NCBI GenBank assembly: GCA_946122785.1
Contig: CAMGYJ010000004.1
Span: 12,298,150-12,362,149 of the forward strand
Length of the DNA: 64,000 bases
Origin: Linum tenue
Lineage: Eukaryota; Streptophyta; Magnoliopsida; Malpighiales; Linaceae
Reading direction: 5' to 3'
A program made the translations under genes and the position numbers. This document shows positions 9,796-21,710 of this stretch, one piece after another. Numbering within the stretch: position 1 is the stretch's first letter; every line of letters starts with the position of its first letter. The notes under the pieces were generated by a model. It made no database searches and was not told the DNA's origin. It was given only the letters and a program-made list of their open reading frames with translations.

Positions 9796-10453
9796 TTGGT
9801 GGTTGGACTTGGGTGGATGAGTTTAGGTTTAGTTGAGGGCAAAAGTGTCTATTTGGGTAGTTTAGGGCGATAAAATTGAAAAATTCAAATATTTAGGGCG
9901 TTAAATAGCATTCCAGCTTGTATTTGATTGCTAAAACTTGAATGTTGGGTACCAAATTCGTAGCTCTTACACCCTCTATTTATAGAGGTCTCAAAAACAT
10001 AAAACTAACCTAAAAGGAATAAGAAAAACAAATCCCAAACTAACTAGGAAACATTATACTACTTTAATAAGACTAAAACTATTAATTAAAGGGTTAATTG
10101 CAAGGATGGTCACTGGGTTTACTAAAACCGTTCATGTTTGGTCACTGCAAATATTTAATTCCATTCATGGTCACTAAGATTAGTTCAATAGTTCAAGTTT
10201 GGTCACTCTCCATTAGTCTCCGTTAGTTTTTGCTGATGTGGTAGTCAACTATTATAGTTGACCGTTAAATGAGTGACGTGGTCATTAAAAAATAATAAAA
10301 TAATAAAATTTAAATATTTACAATTTCCACCTCATTTTACAATTATTAAAAATAAAAATAAAACTTACCTGTACACACGAAAAACCAAACCAAGCCATCC
10401 CGCCGGCCGGCCGCAAGAACCAATCCAGAGAACACTCATTGCACAAACTCACC

Positions 10454-10825
10454 ATGGCTTTCGTCGCGACCTCTTCTTCCACCACCGCAATTTCGGCTTC
10501 GAATCTTGCTCGATCTACTGCTTCTTCCTCCTCCGAGCCCAAAGGTACATTTGTGATTCCATTTACACTCTAATTTCTGGCTGATATCGTCGTATTTGCT
10601 CCCGTCGATTGTCTGATTGAGTTTGCGTTTATCGATTTTTTTCCCCTTCTGATTTGTTTAGCTCTACGAATCGGCTCGTCCGATTTTTGGATCATCCCTC
10701 CACCGCCACCGCCGTCAACCTATCTTCTTCTCGTAAGCGCTCCTCCGCTGTAAGGCCGGTGAATGCTGAGCCGAAGCGTAACGATGGAATCGTTCCTCTC
10801 GCCACCGCCGTCGCCCCTGACCGCT
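10454..10825 (+). pseudogene. APS reductase 5' fragment (plastid transit peptide region) in the Pack-MULE
   Basis: An ATG at 10454 opens MAFVATSSSTTAISAS, then a GT donor follows ...SSEPK at 10545 and an AG acceptor precedes 10662. The second piece, after a one-base frame slip, reads RKRSSAVRPVNAEPK. Order and motifs match the N-terminal region of plant adenosine 5'-phosphosulfate reductase (sulfate assimilation, plastid), including the SSST.AIS start and the KRSS.V.P.NAEPK segment before the reductase domain. The catalytic and thioredoxin-like domains are absent, so it has no enzyme activity. Identification rests on remembered family sequence. Confidence 0.75.
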
Positions 10826-10902
10826 GACATCTCCGTCGCCGCGCCCCGCTACGTCCGCTCCCTCCTCTGCCACATTTCCCCCGCTCCGTCGCCCGGAATT
10901 AG

Positions 10903-11409
<507 letters not shown>

Positions 11410-11696
11410 AATGTTTTGAAGGGCTTCTTCCCATATTCCTTTTGGTGGTGGTGGACGAGCGGCAGCTGGCGAAGGGTAGGAACTAGGAACCACCGCAGTT
11501 GAGATGCGACCTCTTGTGTCCGCCCAGTGCTTGACCCGACCCGAACACCTTTGAGCAATACGGGCACCGGAAAATCCTCTCCGCCGCAGCCACCACATTC
11601 CCCATTTCTCCGCCGCCGAGCTGGGTTCCGTTGAGGGAGCAAATCCGGCGGTGGGATCCCAATGCCTGTGACGATCGGAACTATTTCGTCCTGCAT
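11410..11696 (-). pseudogene. C2H2 zinc finger (QALGGH type) fragment in the Pack-MULE
   Basis: On the minus strand, 11572-11501 encodes FRCPYCSKVFGSGQALGGH followed by KRSHL. This is a plant C2H2 finger with the diagnostic QALGGH helix and C..C/H...H spacing, found in ZAT-type transcriptional regulators. The frame is limited on both sides: an in-frame stop follows shortly after and no second finger or EAR motif is visible. It is opposite in orientation to the other two captured pieces, so at least two capture or rearrangement events built this element. Confidence 0.82.
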
Positions 11697-12442
11697 TTTA
11701 ATGAATTTAATAAGAAATTAGGTTTTTTATTTTTTATTTTTATTTTTTAATGAATGTAATAATGAGGTGGAAAATATAAAAGTTTATTTTTTTATTTTTA
11801 ATAATTTTTTAACTGCCACGTCACTAAGTTAACGGTCAACTTTGAGAGTTGACTGCCACATCAGCAAAAGTTAACGGAGTTGGACGGAGAGTGAGCAAAC
11901 GTGAACGGTTTCAGTAAACTGAAGTACCACCAATGGATTTAAATATTTTGAGTGACCAAACTTGAACGTTTTTTGTAATTTCAGTGACCAACCATGCAAT
12001 TAATCCATTAATTAAATAAAGACAAATGCACCGTTCCACTGCCGACTTTCCTTCTCCTTCACGGAATTGAGTTCCGTTCTCATTGCTGGCTGCGGAAACC
12101 TTCCTTTAATAATAATAATGATCTTCACGTGGCCTTCCCTTTAATTGCCATGTAATTATACCCATGAATTCATGCCATCTTTTCCTCATGCACACTCACG
12201 TCACTTTTCATGAATTCCACCAACCAATGGATTAACCCATGCCACTTTAAGTAATTAATCACCTAATAAGCCATGCAACCCAATAATGAGCCCGCCAATA
12301 ATTGTACTACGAGCAGCAGCTATCCCATCGTGACCCATCTTGGTCCATTAAAAGTGCTCCCAATTGATCCTTAAATCGTTGAACTCGAATCTTCATTTTT
12401 GGACCACGAGAATTGAATATCGTGCTAGTCGATATCGCATCA

Positions 12443-12949
12443 CATCATCCCGTGGCAGTGCGTTCCAGCGCACCAAACATTACTCGACGAACGTTCCACC
12501 TTGACGCACCCAACGATGATCAAGTACCTCCGCCGGTTGAACTTGCAACTCCCCATCATCATTAACCGGTAATGGTACGGTCTCGGCCGTAGGAGGAGGT
12601 CCCTTGTAAGGTTTAAGGAGTGAGACATGAAAAACTGGATGAATAAGTATCCCATCCGGGAGAGTTAATCGGTAGGCCACTGCCCCCACGCGTGCTTCCA
12701 CGGGATAAGAGCCAAAATATCGAGCCGCCAACTTCTGAGAAGCACGACGAAACACGAGTGCTGTCGGTACGGCTGCAAACGCAAAAGAATGAGATCACCC
12801 ACCTCAAACTGAGGATCCCGCCTTTTTAAGTTCGCCAACTGCTTATTATGGGCATTAGCCGCCTCCAACGTCGTCTTAAGCTTCTGAAGAATCTCATCCC
12901 TAGTGCACAAGAGTTGATCGTCCGCCCCAACTCCACTGCCGCCCGCTTC
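12443..12949 (-). pseudogene. Chromovirus integrase C-terminus and start of chromodomain
   Basis: Minus-strand frames in two phases read LLCTRDEILQKLKTTLEAAN, then a QFEVGDLILLRLQPYR segment (the integrase C-terminal GPY-type region), then HPVFHVSLLKPYKG and the chromodomain start DHRWVRQGGTFVE, a stop at 12482-12480, and CLVRWNALPRDDA up to the catca duplication. Integrase C-terminal and chromodomain modules direct insertion to chromatin. A frameshift near 12770 and one near 12945, plus the in-frame stop, inactivate it. The protein resumes at 5010 beyond the inserted element. Confidence 0.85.
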
Positions 12950-14701
12950 TTAAGGAATAATGCTAGGGGGCTCACGGCCATACAGGGCCTTGAATGGGGA
13001 CATGTCGATCGATCGATGGAATGATGTATTATACCAAATCTCGGCCCACGACAAGAACATGTGCCAGCGTCGAGGCTGGGAATGAGCAAAACAACATAAA
13101 TACTGTTCCAGACACCGATTAACCACCTTAGTCTGGCCATCGGACTGGGGATGATAGGCCGTGCTCATATTAATGCGAGTACCAGTGCGAGCAAAGAATT
13201 CCTTCCAGAATGTACTAAGGAATATGGTATCACGATCAGAGACAATCGAGGAAGGCATGCCATGATGACGAACCACGCCGTTAATGAACTCCTCCACCAC
13301 TCGTCGGGCCGAAAATGGATGACTGTGGGACATAAAATGACCGTACTTGGTCAACTGGTCCACAACGACAAACAAAACTGAGTGACCCCCTGAAACTGGC
13401 AAGCCCTTAACAAAGCCCATGGAAATATCTTCCCAAACTTGACATGGAATGGGCAACGGCTGTAATAGTCCTGCGGGCGATAACGAATCCGTCTTCACAC
13501 GCTGGCACGTGTCACAGCTGGCTATATAATCCTGAACCGCCTGTCTCATTTGCGGCCAATAGAAATGGCCAGAAAGTCGAGCCATGGTGCGACGGACGCC
13601 AGAGTGGCCACCCATTGGACCATCATGGAATTCGTGGAGTACAGTAGTCACCAGACTGGATAGCGGGGGAAGAAACACTCTGCCGCGGTAAAAAATCAGC
13701 CCGGCACGAAAAGTAGAGTGGCCAGGATCAGTAGAGAGAGCGTTTTCCTTCATTGACTGCAGGTATGGATTCACCAGGACCTCCGCCCTTAGCTCGTCCC
13801 ACAGCGACGACACTGGCCGAGTAATGGTGCCGAGCTGCGCGCATGTGGGTACGCGAGACAGGGCATCGACTGCCCGATTACTGGTGCCCGACCTGTAATG
13901 GATTTCGTAGTCGAAACCCAGCAACTTACTCACCCATTTATGCTTATATGGAGTCGCGATCCGCTGTTGCAAGAGATACTTCAGGCTCTTCTGATCAGTA
14001 TAAATATGAAATTTCTGACCCAACAGATACGGACGCCAGGTTTGAACAGCAGTGATGATGGCGTGCATCTCTTTTTGATACGTGGACCATGCTTCGTTTG
14101 CCGGCCCCAAGGTCTTACTCATGAAGGCAATTGGCCGCCCTTCCTGGGACAACACGGCCCCAATCCCCTTGCCCGAAGCATCAGCTTCTATCACAAATGG
14201 AATGGAAAAATTTGGCATCGCGAGGACCGGGGTTGACACCATTGCCTGTTTAAGATCGGTGAAGGCTTGACTAGCCGCCGCATTCCACTGAAATCCACCC
14301 TTCTTCAATAACTTAGTCAATGGCTTCGTGATACGGCCATAATTTCGAACAAATTTTCGATAGTACCCGGTTAATCCGAGGAAACCCCGTAGCTCAGTGA
14401 CATTCTTCGGCTGCGGCCAAGCGACCAAGGCTTCAATTTTTCCTGGGTCGACGCGGACACCACGATCCGATATAAAATGACCCAAATACTCGAGCTCGCA
14501 GAGACCGAACGCACATTTCGAGAACTTCACATAATACTGATGATGTGCCAGGATTGTGAGGGTCTCTCGCACGTGCTGCAAGTGATCCTGCCAGTTCGCA
14601 CTATAAATTAGAATATCATAAAAAAAACCAGCACGTACCGGCGCAAGACACTGCGAAATAGATCGTTCATGGCCGCCTGAAAAGTTGATGGTGCGTTGCA
14701 T
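12950..14701 (-). pseudogene. Chromovirus RT end, RNase H and integrase
   Basis: A 583-codon open minus-strand frame. In order: RT thumb (HLQHVRETL, FSKCAFGLCELEYLGH), RNase H (residues about 165-290, IEADASGKGIGAVLSQ, TDQKSLKYLL, NRAVDALSR), the H/H..C/C zinc region (GGHSGVRRT, CDTCQR) and the integrase core (SIVSDRDTIFLS, TAYHPQSDGQTKVVN). The RT active-site region at its start reads FFYDILIYS instead of the expected x-x-D-D form and follows a one-base slip in an A8 run at 14620-14627 (plus strand), so the polymerase would be dead. The long open frame shows that decay is recent. Confidence 0.92.
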
Positions 14702-15033
14702 AGGCCGAATGGCATAACGAGATATTCATAATGTCCGTTATGCGAACGAAATGTCGTCTTGTGTGCATCCTCCTCGTGCATACGGATTTGGTGGTAGCGT
14801 GCTCGCAGGTCGAGCCGCGTAAAGAATCTCGCGCCGTGGAGCTCATCCAACATGTCCTCCACTATAGGAATTGGGTACCGATCCTTGATAGTAACATCGT
14901 TGAGAGCCCTGTAATCGGTGCAAAAACGCCACGTTCCATCCTTTTTCTTTACCAAGAGTACCGGGGATGAGAACGGGCTGAGGCTTGGTCGGATTAACCC
15001 TGCCGCCAACATTTCCTCAACCTGCTTCTCAAT
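14608..15033 (-). pseudogene. Chromovirus reverse transcriptase, N-terminal half
   Basis: The minus-strand frame reads [51 protein letters not shown] and [13 protein letters not shown], the ordered fingers/palm motifs of a Gypsy reverse transcriptase. The substitution LDL(R)A for the usual LDLKSGYHQI is visible. It follows an in-frame TAA at 15036-15034 and loses frame just before the catalytic aspartate pair. Confidence 0.92.
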
Positions 15034-15633
15034 TTAAGCCTTTTGATGATATGCGTAACGATATGGCCTGACATTGACCGCATCCGCCTCATCTCTCAAT
15101 TTGATGCGATGATCAACGTCCCTGCGAGGCGGCAACGCGGAGGGTGTTTCGAACACCGCCTCAAACTCGCGCACCAACTCGCGCAGCTCAGGTGGGAGGG
15201 AGTCGATCTCCACTGCCTGAAGTGGCCAGCAAAGCGCCCACACGACCCCGTCCTCGTGCACAATTTCGGCCGCCGAGGCCACTGCGCGGCGTGGGTGGAT
15301 GCCTTGGAGTACCAACTCCTTGTCACGCCATTTAAACTTCATAGTTAGAGCTCGCCAATCGCACGTAACCGGACCGAGGTCGGCCAGCCATTGAATGCCG
15401 AATACCATGTCCATTCCTCGGATCGGTAGGATATACAAGGAGACGACGAACTCCTCGCCTTGAATCATGACCTTCACATCGTCGCACCTGCCCCAGCAGC
15501 GCATCGGCTCCCCGTTTGCTATCCGCACCGAGAAGGGTGCTATAGGTGCAATGCCCAACTTCATCTCCTCAACCTTTTGCTCTGAGATAATTATGGGTCG
15601 AGCCACTATCGACCGGAAGAATTGCCTGCACAT
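15034..15633 (-). pseudogene. Chromovirus protease-RT linker
   Basis: A 199-codon minus-strand frame covers the end of the aspartic protease (LPIRGMDMVFGIQWLADLG) and the linker up to the RT (LPPRRDVDHRIKL..VRPYRYAY). It is in a different phase from the protease start at 15569-15925, with a slip near 15600, and ends at a TAA at 15036-15034 that sits where family members read on into IEKQVEEML. Confidence 0.85.
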
Positions 15634-15925
15634 CCGCTACCTGCGCGCGAAATTGGAGGGTTCGGGGACCATCAATTCCCGCCGCCGTGTTGAGAGAAAG
15701 CTCCACCTGCTCGCCGGCCGAAACATCGTCGTTGGCGGCAACGTCAGCCACGTTGTCATCGCTCCGCGAGCCGCCATCGGTGGTCTCGCGTTCCGGCTCG
15801 TTCAGCCAGCCGGCCAACTGTCGTTTGAGGGCCCGGATCTCCATGGTCATGTCGAGACATGCCGCCGTCGTACGCTTCACCGCCGCCGTATAAGCCTTGG
15901 CGCAAGCTCCCACGTCCACGGGCAT
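15569..15925 (-). pseudogene. Chromovirus truncated gag plus protease active site
   Basis: Translation starts at an ATG (15925-15923) only a few bases after the primer-binding site once the Athila insert is removed. The 119-codon product reads MPVDVGACAKAYTAA, a short helical region and then ILPVDSGSTHNYL with the DSG protease active site. A normal chromovirus has 300 or more Gag residues with a CCHC knuckle before the protease; here about 105 residues remain and no knuckle is present. Gag was therefore largely deleted, so the element could not have formed its own particles. Confidence 0.8.
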
Positions 15926-15926
15926 G

Positions 15927-17278
15927 TGATAGACCATTAATTGCACATGTTTTTACCCCTATTCTTACACCGTTCGAGATGTTGATTCTCGTGTTTTAGG
16001 CCGATTTCACGCTAGGTTGTTCTTGTTTGTGATATTTCAGGTCCTAGTACGTGAATGAAGGTTTGGGAACGAGTTCGGGGTCGATTGGACGAAGATCGAA
16101 CGTGTGGCGAGAAGCTGAGGAAGCCACACGTGCACTCCTAAAACCCACACGGCCGTGCAAAGAACCAATGTGGCTGTGTGGGATTTAGCGAGGCTTCACA
16201 CGGGCATACTGGAGATTACACACGGTCGTGTGTCCTTGGCCGTGTAGGTAGCTTGAAGTCCATTTATTCGAAACACCGCATTTTGGCACTCACACGGGCA
16301 GCTGGGTAAGCCACACGGCCGTGTGGCCTAGCCGTGTGATCGGGAAAATATGGGTTTTAACCCAATTTCGAGCAAAAGGAGAGGGAATCGACTTTTGGAG
16401 CAAAAATAGAGCCCTAGAGAGAGAAAGTGCAAAGAACACATCCTAGAAGCGATCTTGGAGCTGGGTTTCATCAAATCGAGCTTGGAGATCATCATAGGAG
16501 TGAAAATCATCATCCTAGAGCAGATTCTTCCCATTGTTATGAGTATGACTGTTTTTTGTTCTGTTTTCCCCTTTCTCTCTATGGAGTAGAACTTTCTCTC
16601 ACTTGGGTATGAAGAACCCTAGTTCCATGTGTTAGGGATCTGGATTGTAATGACTTGGGATTGTTATACTGTTTGATTATAATCGAATGATGCATGATTC
16701 ATTGAATTAATTGAAGTCTGATCAGCTTTTCTTGATTTCTGATGCAACCTGAGATAGATTGAATCTGATTAGGTTGTTAGAACTTCATCATTCGGTAGTA
16801 GTGGATTGGTTATACGAGAGTTAGTCAATCTGCTGCTTTGTACTGGAATCCAATTCCGGTAGTGGAGTTCTGTGTTCATAGCCACAACTTTCTATCCCGG
16901 TGAATGTTAGTCGCCTGCCGGGTAGTTGGACTGAGAGGACTTGGTCAGCTTAAGAGATTCCAAGCTACTGTCGGATCTTTCGCCGTTTAATCAATAGTAA
17001 ATCAACCCAGGGTAATTACAATTGAAACCTAACTAAGGAGCTAGGGGGACTCATTCCCGAGTGACTCTTCCTTGACTTCAGAAAACCGAACCATTTCCTG
17101 CTTTCTTACTGCTTTTACTTAAATCAATAATCACTTAACTTAGTTGGCTAGATAATAGATATTCACGGAGTAGGCAGTAGATCTAGACCCCGGGTTGATA
17201 ATAGAACTTGCCACTTTACTGCATTCCTGGACTGCGATTATACTTGGTCGCAGTTTGGTGTTGTGTTTTAGTGTGTCA
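15927..17278 (+). repeat. 5' LTR of the Athila element (1352 bp)
   Basis: Begins TGATAGACCATTAATTGC and ends TTTTAGTGTGTCA, next to the primer site. It contains several copies of the palindrome CACACGGCCGTGTG or near variants between 16130 and 16350. It is 28 bp longer than the 3' LTR, explained by one deletion in the latter near 27412. Confidence 0.93.
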
Positions 17279-17284
17279 AGTTTT

Positions 17285-17299
17285 TGGCGCCGTTGCCGG
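17285..17299 (+). other. Primer-binding site of the Athila element
   Basis: TGGCGCCGTTGCCGG, seven bases after the LTR end, is the characteristic Athila/Tat-type primer-binding site, different from the tRNA-Met type used by the other elements in this window. Confidence 0.85.
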
Positions 17300-17423
17300 A
17301 GAAACTCTAGGTTATTGGGGAAACGTGAAAGTTTGTTACTCTAGCTTTTTCTTTACTGCATTTTTCTCTCTTCCACCTGTGTGCCTTCACGGGTTGCTTT
17401 TGCTATTTGTGTGCAGGTAGTGC

Positions 17424-18166
17424 ATGACCCGTAGCCAGTCGGGAGAACTTCTACCATTAGACCAGGAGCTTGAACGGACATGTAGGAACTTCAAGCGGGC
17501 TCTAAAGGCGCGACTGGCTGCGGAGGAGGCGCTAGCACAGCTGCAAATCGCCGACGAAGAAGAGATGGCTGACCCACATGACCATGAAGTGGTCATTCCT
17601 GAGGAGCAGACCATGGGATACTACTGGACCGCCAGAGCCGCGGACATGAGGTCACCCATTCAGAATCCTCATGTGCCAGCGAACAACTTTGAGTTGAGCA
17701 CCTCGGTTATCACGATGTTGCGCGGTTCGGTGGTGTTCCTTGGCAAGGAGGGGGAGTGCCCCCGATCACATCTGAGGCAATTCCACGAGCTGATCGATGG
17801 AATCAAGATAAATGGGGTCCCAGCCGATGTCATCCAGCTGAGGTACTTCCCATTTACTCTAGAGGGGCAGGCCAAGGAGTGGCTAGACACTCGACCTCCA
17901 GGCTCGATCACTATGTTCGCCAACCTGGCGGACAAGTTCCTCACTCGCTACCATCCCCCGTCCAAGACGGCGGACTTGCAGAAGCAAATCACCCACTTCA
18001 CTTAAGATGAAGATGAGACCATCCGGGATGCTTGGGAGAGATACACCAGTCTCTTCCTCAAGTGTCCCAACCATGGTTTTACCGACGCCTTCAAGGTGGG
18101 CACCTTCTACCATGCTCTCTTCCCGGAGGATAAGCAGCTGATTGACTCGGTCTGTGGCGGGAATGT
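17424..18166 (+). pseudogene. Athila gag, N-terminal part
   Basis: The ATG at 17424 opens a 193-codon frame to a TAA at 18003, after which the same frame continues (DEDETIRDAWERYTSLFLK) to the solo LTR at 18167. Motifs such as NNFELSTSVITML, FPFTLEGQAKEWLDT and AWERY are the Retrotran_gag signature that forms the particle. The TAA stands where a CAA (Gln) is expected. The frame resumes at 19519 after the nested LTR. Confidence 0.9.
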
Positions 18167-19515
18167 TGATAGACCGTTAATTACACATGTTTTTACCCCT
18201 GTTCTTACACCGTTTGAGGTGTTGATTCTCGTGTTTTAGGCCGATTTCAAGCTAGGTTGTGCTTGTTTGTGATATTCCAGGTCCTAGTACGTGAATGAAG
18301 GCTTGGGAGCGAGTTTGGGGTCGATTGGACGAAGATCGGACGCGTGGCGAGGTGCTAAGGAAGCCGCACGGGTAGTCCTGGACATCACACGGCCGTGCAA
18401 CTTACAATTGTGGCCGTGTGATTTTTGCCGAGAGCAAACACAGGCAGGATGGAAATCTCACACGGCCGTGCGACCCTGGCCGTGTGGGAAGCCTGAAAAT
18501 CGAACTAATTGATACACTGCGTTTTGACTCACACGGGCAACTAGGTGAGCCACACGGCCGTGTGGCCTGCCCGTGTGAGTCGGGAATTCTTGGTTTTTCA
18601 GCCAATTTCGAGCCAAAAGTGGGAGAATCGGATTTTCAGAGCAAAAACAGAGCCCTAGAGAGAGAAAGTATGAAGAACACATCCTAGAAGCTATCTTGGA
18701 GCTGGGTTTCGTCAAATCGAGCTTGGAGATTGTCATAGGAGTGGAAATCATCATCTCGGAGCAGATTTTCCTCATCATTATGAGTATGACTACTCCGATT
18801 ACTGTTTTCTTTTCTCTCTCTATGGAGTAGAACCCTTTTCTCACTTGGGTATGAAGAACCCTAGTTCCTGGTGTTAGGGATTTGATTGTAATGACTTAGG
18901 ATGATTATACTGTTTGGTTTTAATCGAATGATGCATGTTTATTGAATTGATTGAAGTATGATGAGCTTATCTTGATTTCTGCTGCAACCTGAGATAGATA
19001 GAATCTGATTAGGTTGTTAGAGCCTCTTCATTCGATAGCAGGAGATTGGTTATACGAGAGTTAGCCAGTTTACTGCTTTGTACTGGAATTCAATTCTAGT
19101 AGTGGAGTTCTGTGTTCATAGCCTCATCTTTCTATCCCGGTGAAGACTAGTCGTCTGCCGGGTAGTTAGACTAAGAGGGCTTGGTCAGCTTAAGAGATTC
19201 CAAGCTACTGTCGGATCTTCCGCAGTCTAATTAACAGTAAATCAACCCAGGGTAATTACAATTGAACCTAACTAAGGGGCTAGGGGGACTCATTCCCGAG
19301 TGACTCTTTCCTGCTTTTGAAAACCGAACCATTACCTGCTTTCTGACTGCTTTTGCTTTAAACAACAATCAATCGAATTAGTTGGTTAGATAATAAATAA
19401 TCACGGAGTAAGCAGTAGATCTAGACCCCGGGTTGATAATAGAACTTGCCTGTTACTGCATTCCCGGGCTGCGATTACACTTGGTCGCAGTTTGGTGTTG
19501 TGTTTTGGCGTGTCA
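18167..19515 (+). mobile_element. Solo LTR of the Athila family nested in gag
   Basis: TGATAGACCGTTAATTAC...GGCGTGTCA, 1349 bp, homologous along its length to the LTRs at 15927 and 27142 but more diverged from both than they are from each other. The flanks AATGT and TATAT are plausibly the two decayed copies of an AATAT duplication, since joining them restores the gag frame (...CGGN then MLTKTPPQL). There is no internal region, so an element inserted and was reduced by LTR-LTR recombination. Confidence 0.88.
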
Positions 19516-19518
19516 TAT

Positions 19519-20340
19519 ATGCTCACCAAAACACCGCCACAACTGAATCAACTTTTTGAAGAGATGGCAGAGCAGGGCTATGATTGGGGAACTTCCAGGA
19601 GATCGAGAAGAGCATCAGGGAGGGGTGTTCATGCTGTAGCCACCCAGTCATCTGATTTGGTGCAGGTGGTATCGAAGCTGGTTTCAGCCATCGATCGCTC
19701 TGGCATGATTGTAGGTACAGGAGAGCCGCAGGCGATGCACTGCCAGTGGTGTGAGAGCTTCCATCACACCGTGTAGGACTGTCAGGCAATGAGGGAGTCG
19801 TCTACTCCCCACGAGTAGGTGGACTTCATCGGTAATGCCAGGCGCTTCGACCCCTACAACAACACTTACAACGAGGGGTGGCGCCAGCATCCTAACTTCT
19901 CTTGGGCTGGGGCAAATTCTAGACCACTAGTCCCCCAGGGACCACCTAGCTTCCAGAGGCCTCCTTACCAGCCCAGACAAGGGCAATTTCAGCAACCGCA
20001 GCAGCCTCTCTACCCGTCCAGACAGGGGCCAGTTCCACCTCGGTCACAGGTGCGACCATTTCATCAGACTGGGGCAGCACCTGCAGCCCCAGTACAGAGT
20101 GACCCGATGGCGTAATTGAGAGATTTGGTGGGTTCTCTGGCCACCTATAGTGCAAACAATTTCAATAACATCGAGCAGTTCATGGAGAAAGCTTCAGATA
20201 AATTCTTGGAGCTAGAAGCTGGTCAGAGAAACACACAGGCTGTGTTGCGGGATATACAGACCCAGCTTGGGAGTGTGGCCCAGGCTATAGCTCAGAGAAC
20301 TCCTGGTACTTTACCAGGTCAGACCATCCCTCATCCGTAG
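19519..20340 (+). pseudogene. Athila gag, C-terminal part
   Basis: The continuing frame reads MLTKTPPQLNQLFEEMAEQG, then a C-W-C/H-type stretch (MHCQWCESFHHTV), a P/Q-rich tract (PPYQPRQGQFQQPQQPLYPS) and a helical tail (FMEKASDKFLELEAGQ). In-frame stops at about 19774 (TAG), 19816 (TAG), 20113 (TAA) and 20338 (TAG) interrupt it; each fits a single C-to-T change from CAG or CAA. Confidence 0.85.
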
Positions 20341-21189
20341 GACCCAAATGAGCACTGCAAGGCCATTACTACCAGGAGTGGCAAGATGACTCCTGACCCA
20401 CCTGTGCGGGCACAGGAGAGGGAGACCCTTGCTTCAGCACTTCCAGCTAATGAGGAGGAAATGGAGAAGGAGGTTGAGGTACCTGCTCCTAAACCGCAAC
20501 CAGTGGTGAAGGAGTATGTACCACAACTTCCCTTTCCTACTTGGTTCCATAAGGACCGACTGGAGACTGAGTTTGCCAAATTCATGGCAATGCTGAAGCA
20601 GGTAAACATAAGCATGCCCTTCGTGGAGGCATTATCGAAGATGCCCAAGTATGCCAAGTTCATGAAGGATCTCCTCACCAACAAGAGGAAGCTTGGGGAG
20701 CTGTCAACGGTGATGCTCAACGAGGAGTGTTCTGCCATCCTGCAGAACAAACTACCAGAGAAGCGAAAAGACCCAGGGAGTTTTACTATCCCTTGCATGA
20801 TTAGTAGTTTGCATGTAGGGAAGTCCTTGGCGGATTTAGGCGCTAGCATAAATGTCATGCCATATAAACTGTTTAAAAAACTAGGCCTAGGTGAACCCAG
20901 TGATACTATGATGAGCATTCAACTTGCTTATAGATCCATTGTGCATCCTAGGGGTATAGCAGAGGACCTGATAGGCGTAGTAGGGCCATTTTCATATCCT
21001 GTTGATTTTGTGATTTTGGACATAAATGAGGATGTGGATGTGCCATTGATATTGGGCAGACCTTTTCTCGCCTCCGCCAAGGCTCTCATTGATGTGAATG
21101 ATGGAAAATTGATTTTGCAAGCTGGGGGTGAACAAATCACCTTCTCTGTTTCTGATAATATGAAGCACCCCAGCTCTATGATGATCTAG
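20341..21189 (+). pseudogene. Athila aspartic protease region
   Basis: From DPNEHCKAITTRSGK the frame runs open over 267 codons to a TAG at 21189. It has the Athila pre-protease segment (YAKFMKDLLTNKRKL) and the protease with active site ADLGASINVMPYKLF (aspartate at 20833-20835) and flap/hydrophobic end LILGRPFLASAKALID. The protease would cleave the polyprotein in the particle. This is one of the best-preserved segments of the element. Confidence 0.9.
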
Positions 21190-21710
21190 ACTATTGTGAT
21201 GTTGTTGCTGATTTTGAAACCGCACTCGCCATCACGAGTGCGGGTACTGATGATTTCCTTGAGCGTTGTCTTTTGCTAGGGGAACAGGCATCACAGGATG
21301 TGCAGCTGGAGGAGCAGCTCGCGGAGCTAGACGAGGCCGCGATCGAGGGGCGATAGATACCATATATCAGAGGCATTAGCCCATCCTTATGCTCCCACAG
21401 AATTCTGATGGAGGATGAGGATAAGCCAGTCAGGCAGCCACAACGGAGATTGTCTCCTAACTTGGAGGCAGTGGTCCGCGCAGAGATTGTGAAGCTCATG
21501 GATGCAGCGATCATCTTTGCTATATCTGATAGCAAGTGGGTCAGCCCCACTCAGGTGGTCCCGAAGAAAGGCGGGATGACTGTGGTCCCGAATGAGAAGA
21601 AATAGTTGATCCCGATGCGGACCGTGACCGGCTAGAGAGTCTGCATCGATTATTGGCGCCTGAACGACGCCACCAGGAAAGATCATTTTCCCCTACCTTT
21701 CATTGATCAG
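21190..21710 (+). pseudogene. Athila protease-RT linker and RT fingers, broken
   Basis: Frames in two phases cover the linker and the RT start (LSPNLEAVVRAEIVKLMDAA, VSPTQVVPKKGGMTVV, then VCIDYWRLNDATRKDHFPLP). Stops occur at about 21603 (AAATAG) and 21634 (GGCTAG), where family members have CAG and TGG. This is a normal RT N-terminal part apart from those lesions. Confidence 0.82.

Larger units (their letters stand above)
7226..9916. mobile_element. MULE-like DNA transposon (2.7 kb) inside the LTR
   Basis: It is flanked by the 8-bp direct repeat CTTGTATT (7218-7225 and 9917-9924; 9 bp with one mismatch). Its ends are imperfect inverted repeats sharing CGCCCTAAATATTT about 17 bp in. Target length and extended termini fit a Mutator-like element better than hAT (inference). 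No transposase is recognisable. The interior holds a small unidentified spliced-looking frame (7921-8314) and two GC-rich repetitive blocks (7575-7835 and 9230-9470) that stand out from the AT-rich surroundings. Confidence 0.75.

Noticed and set aside
9519..9842. P/S-rich 107-codon minus-strand frame
   Set aside because: It derives from the G-rich low-complexity segment of the MULE-like element; frames exist on the other strand for the same reason.
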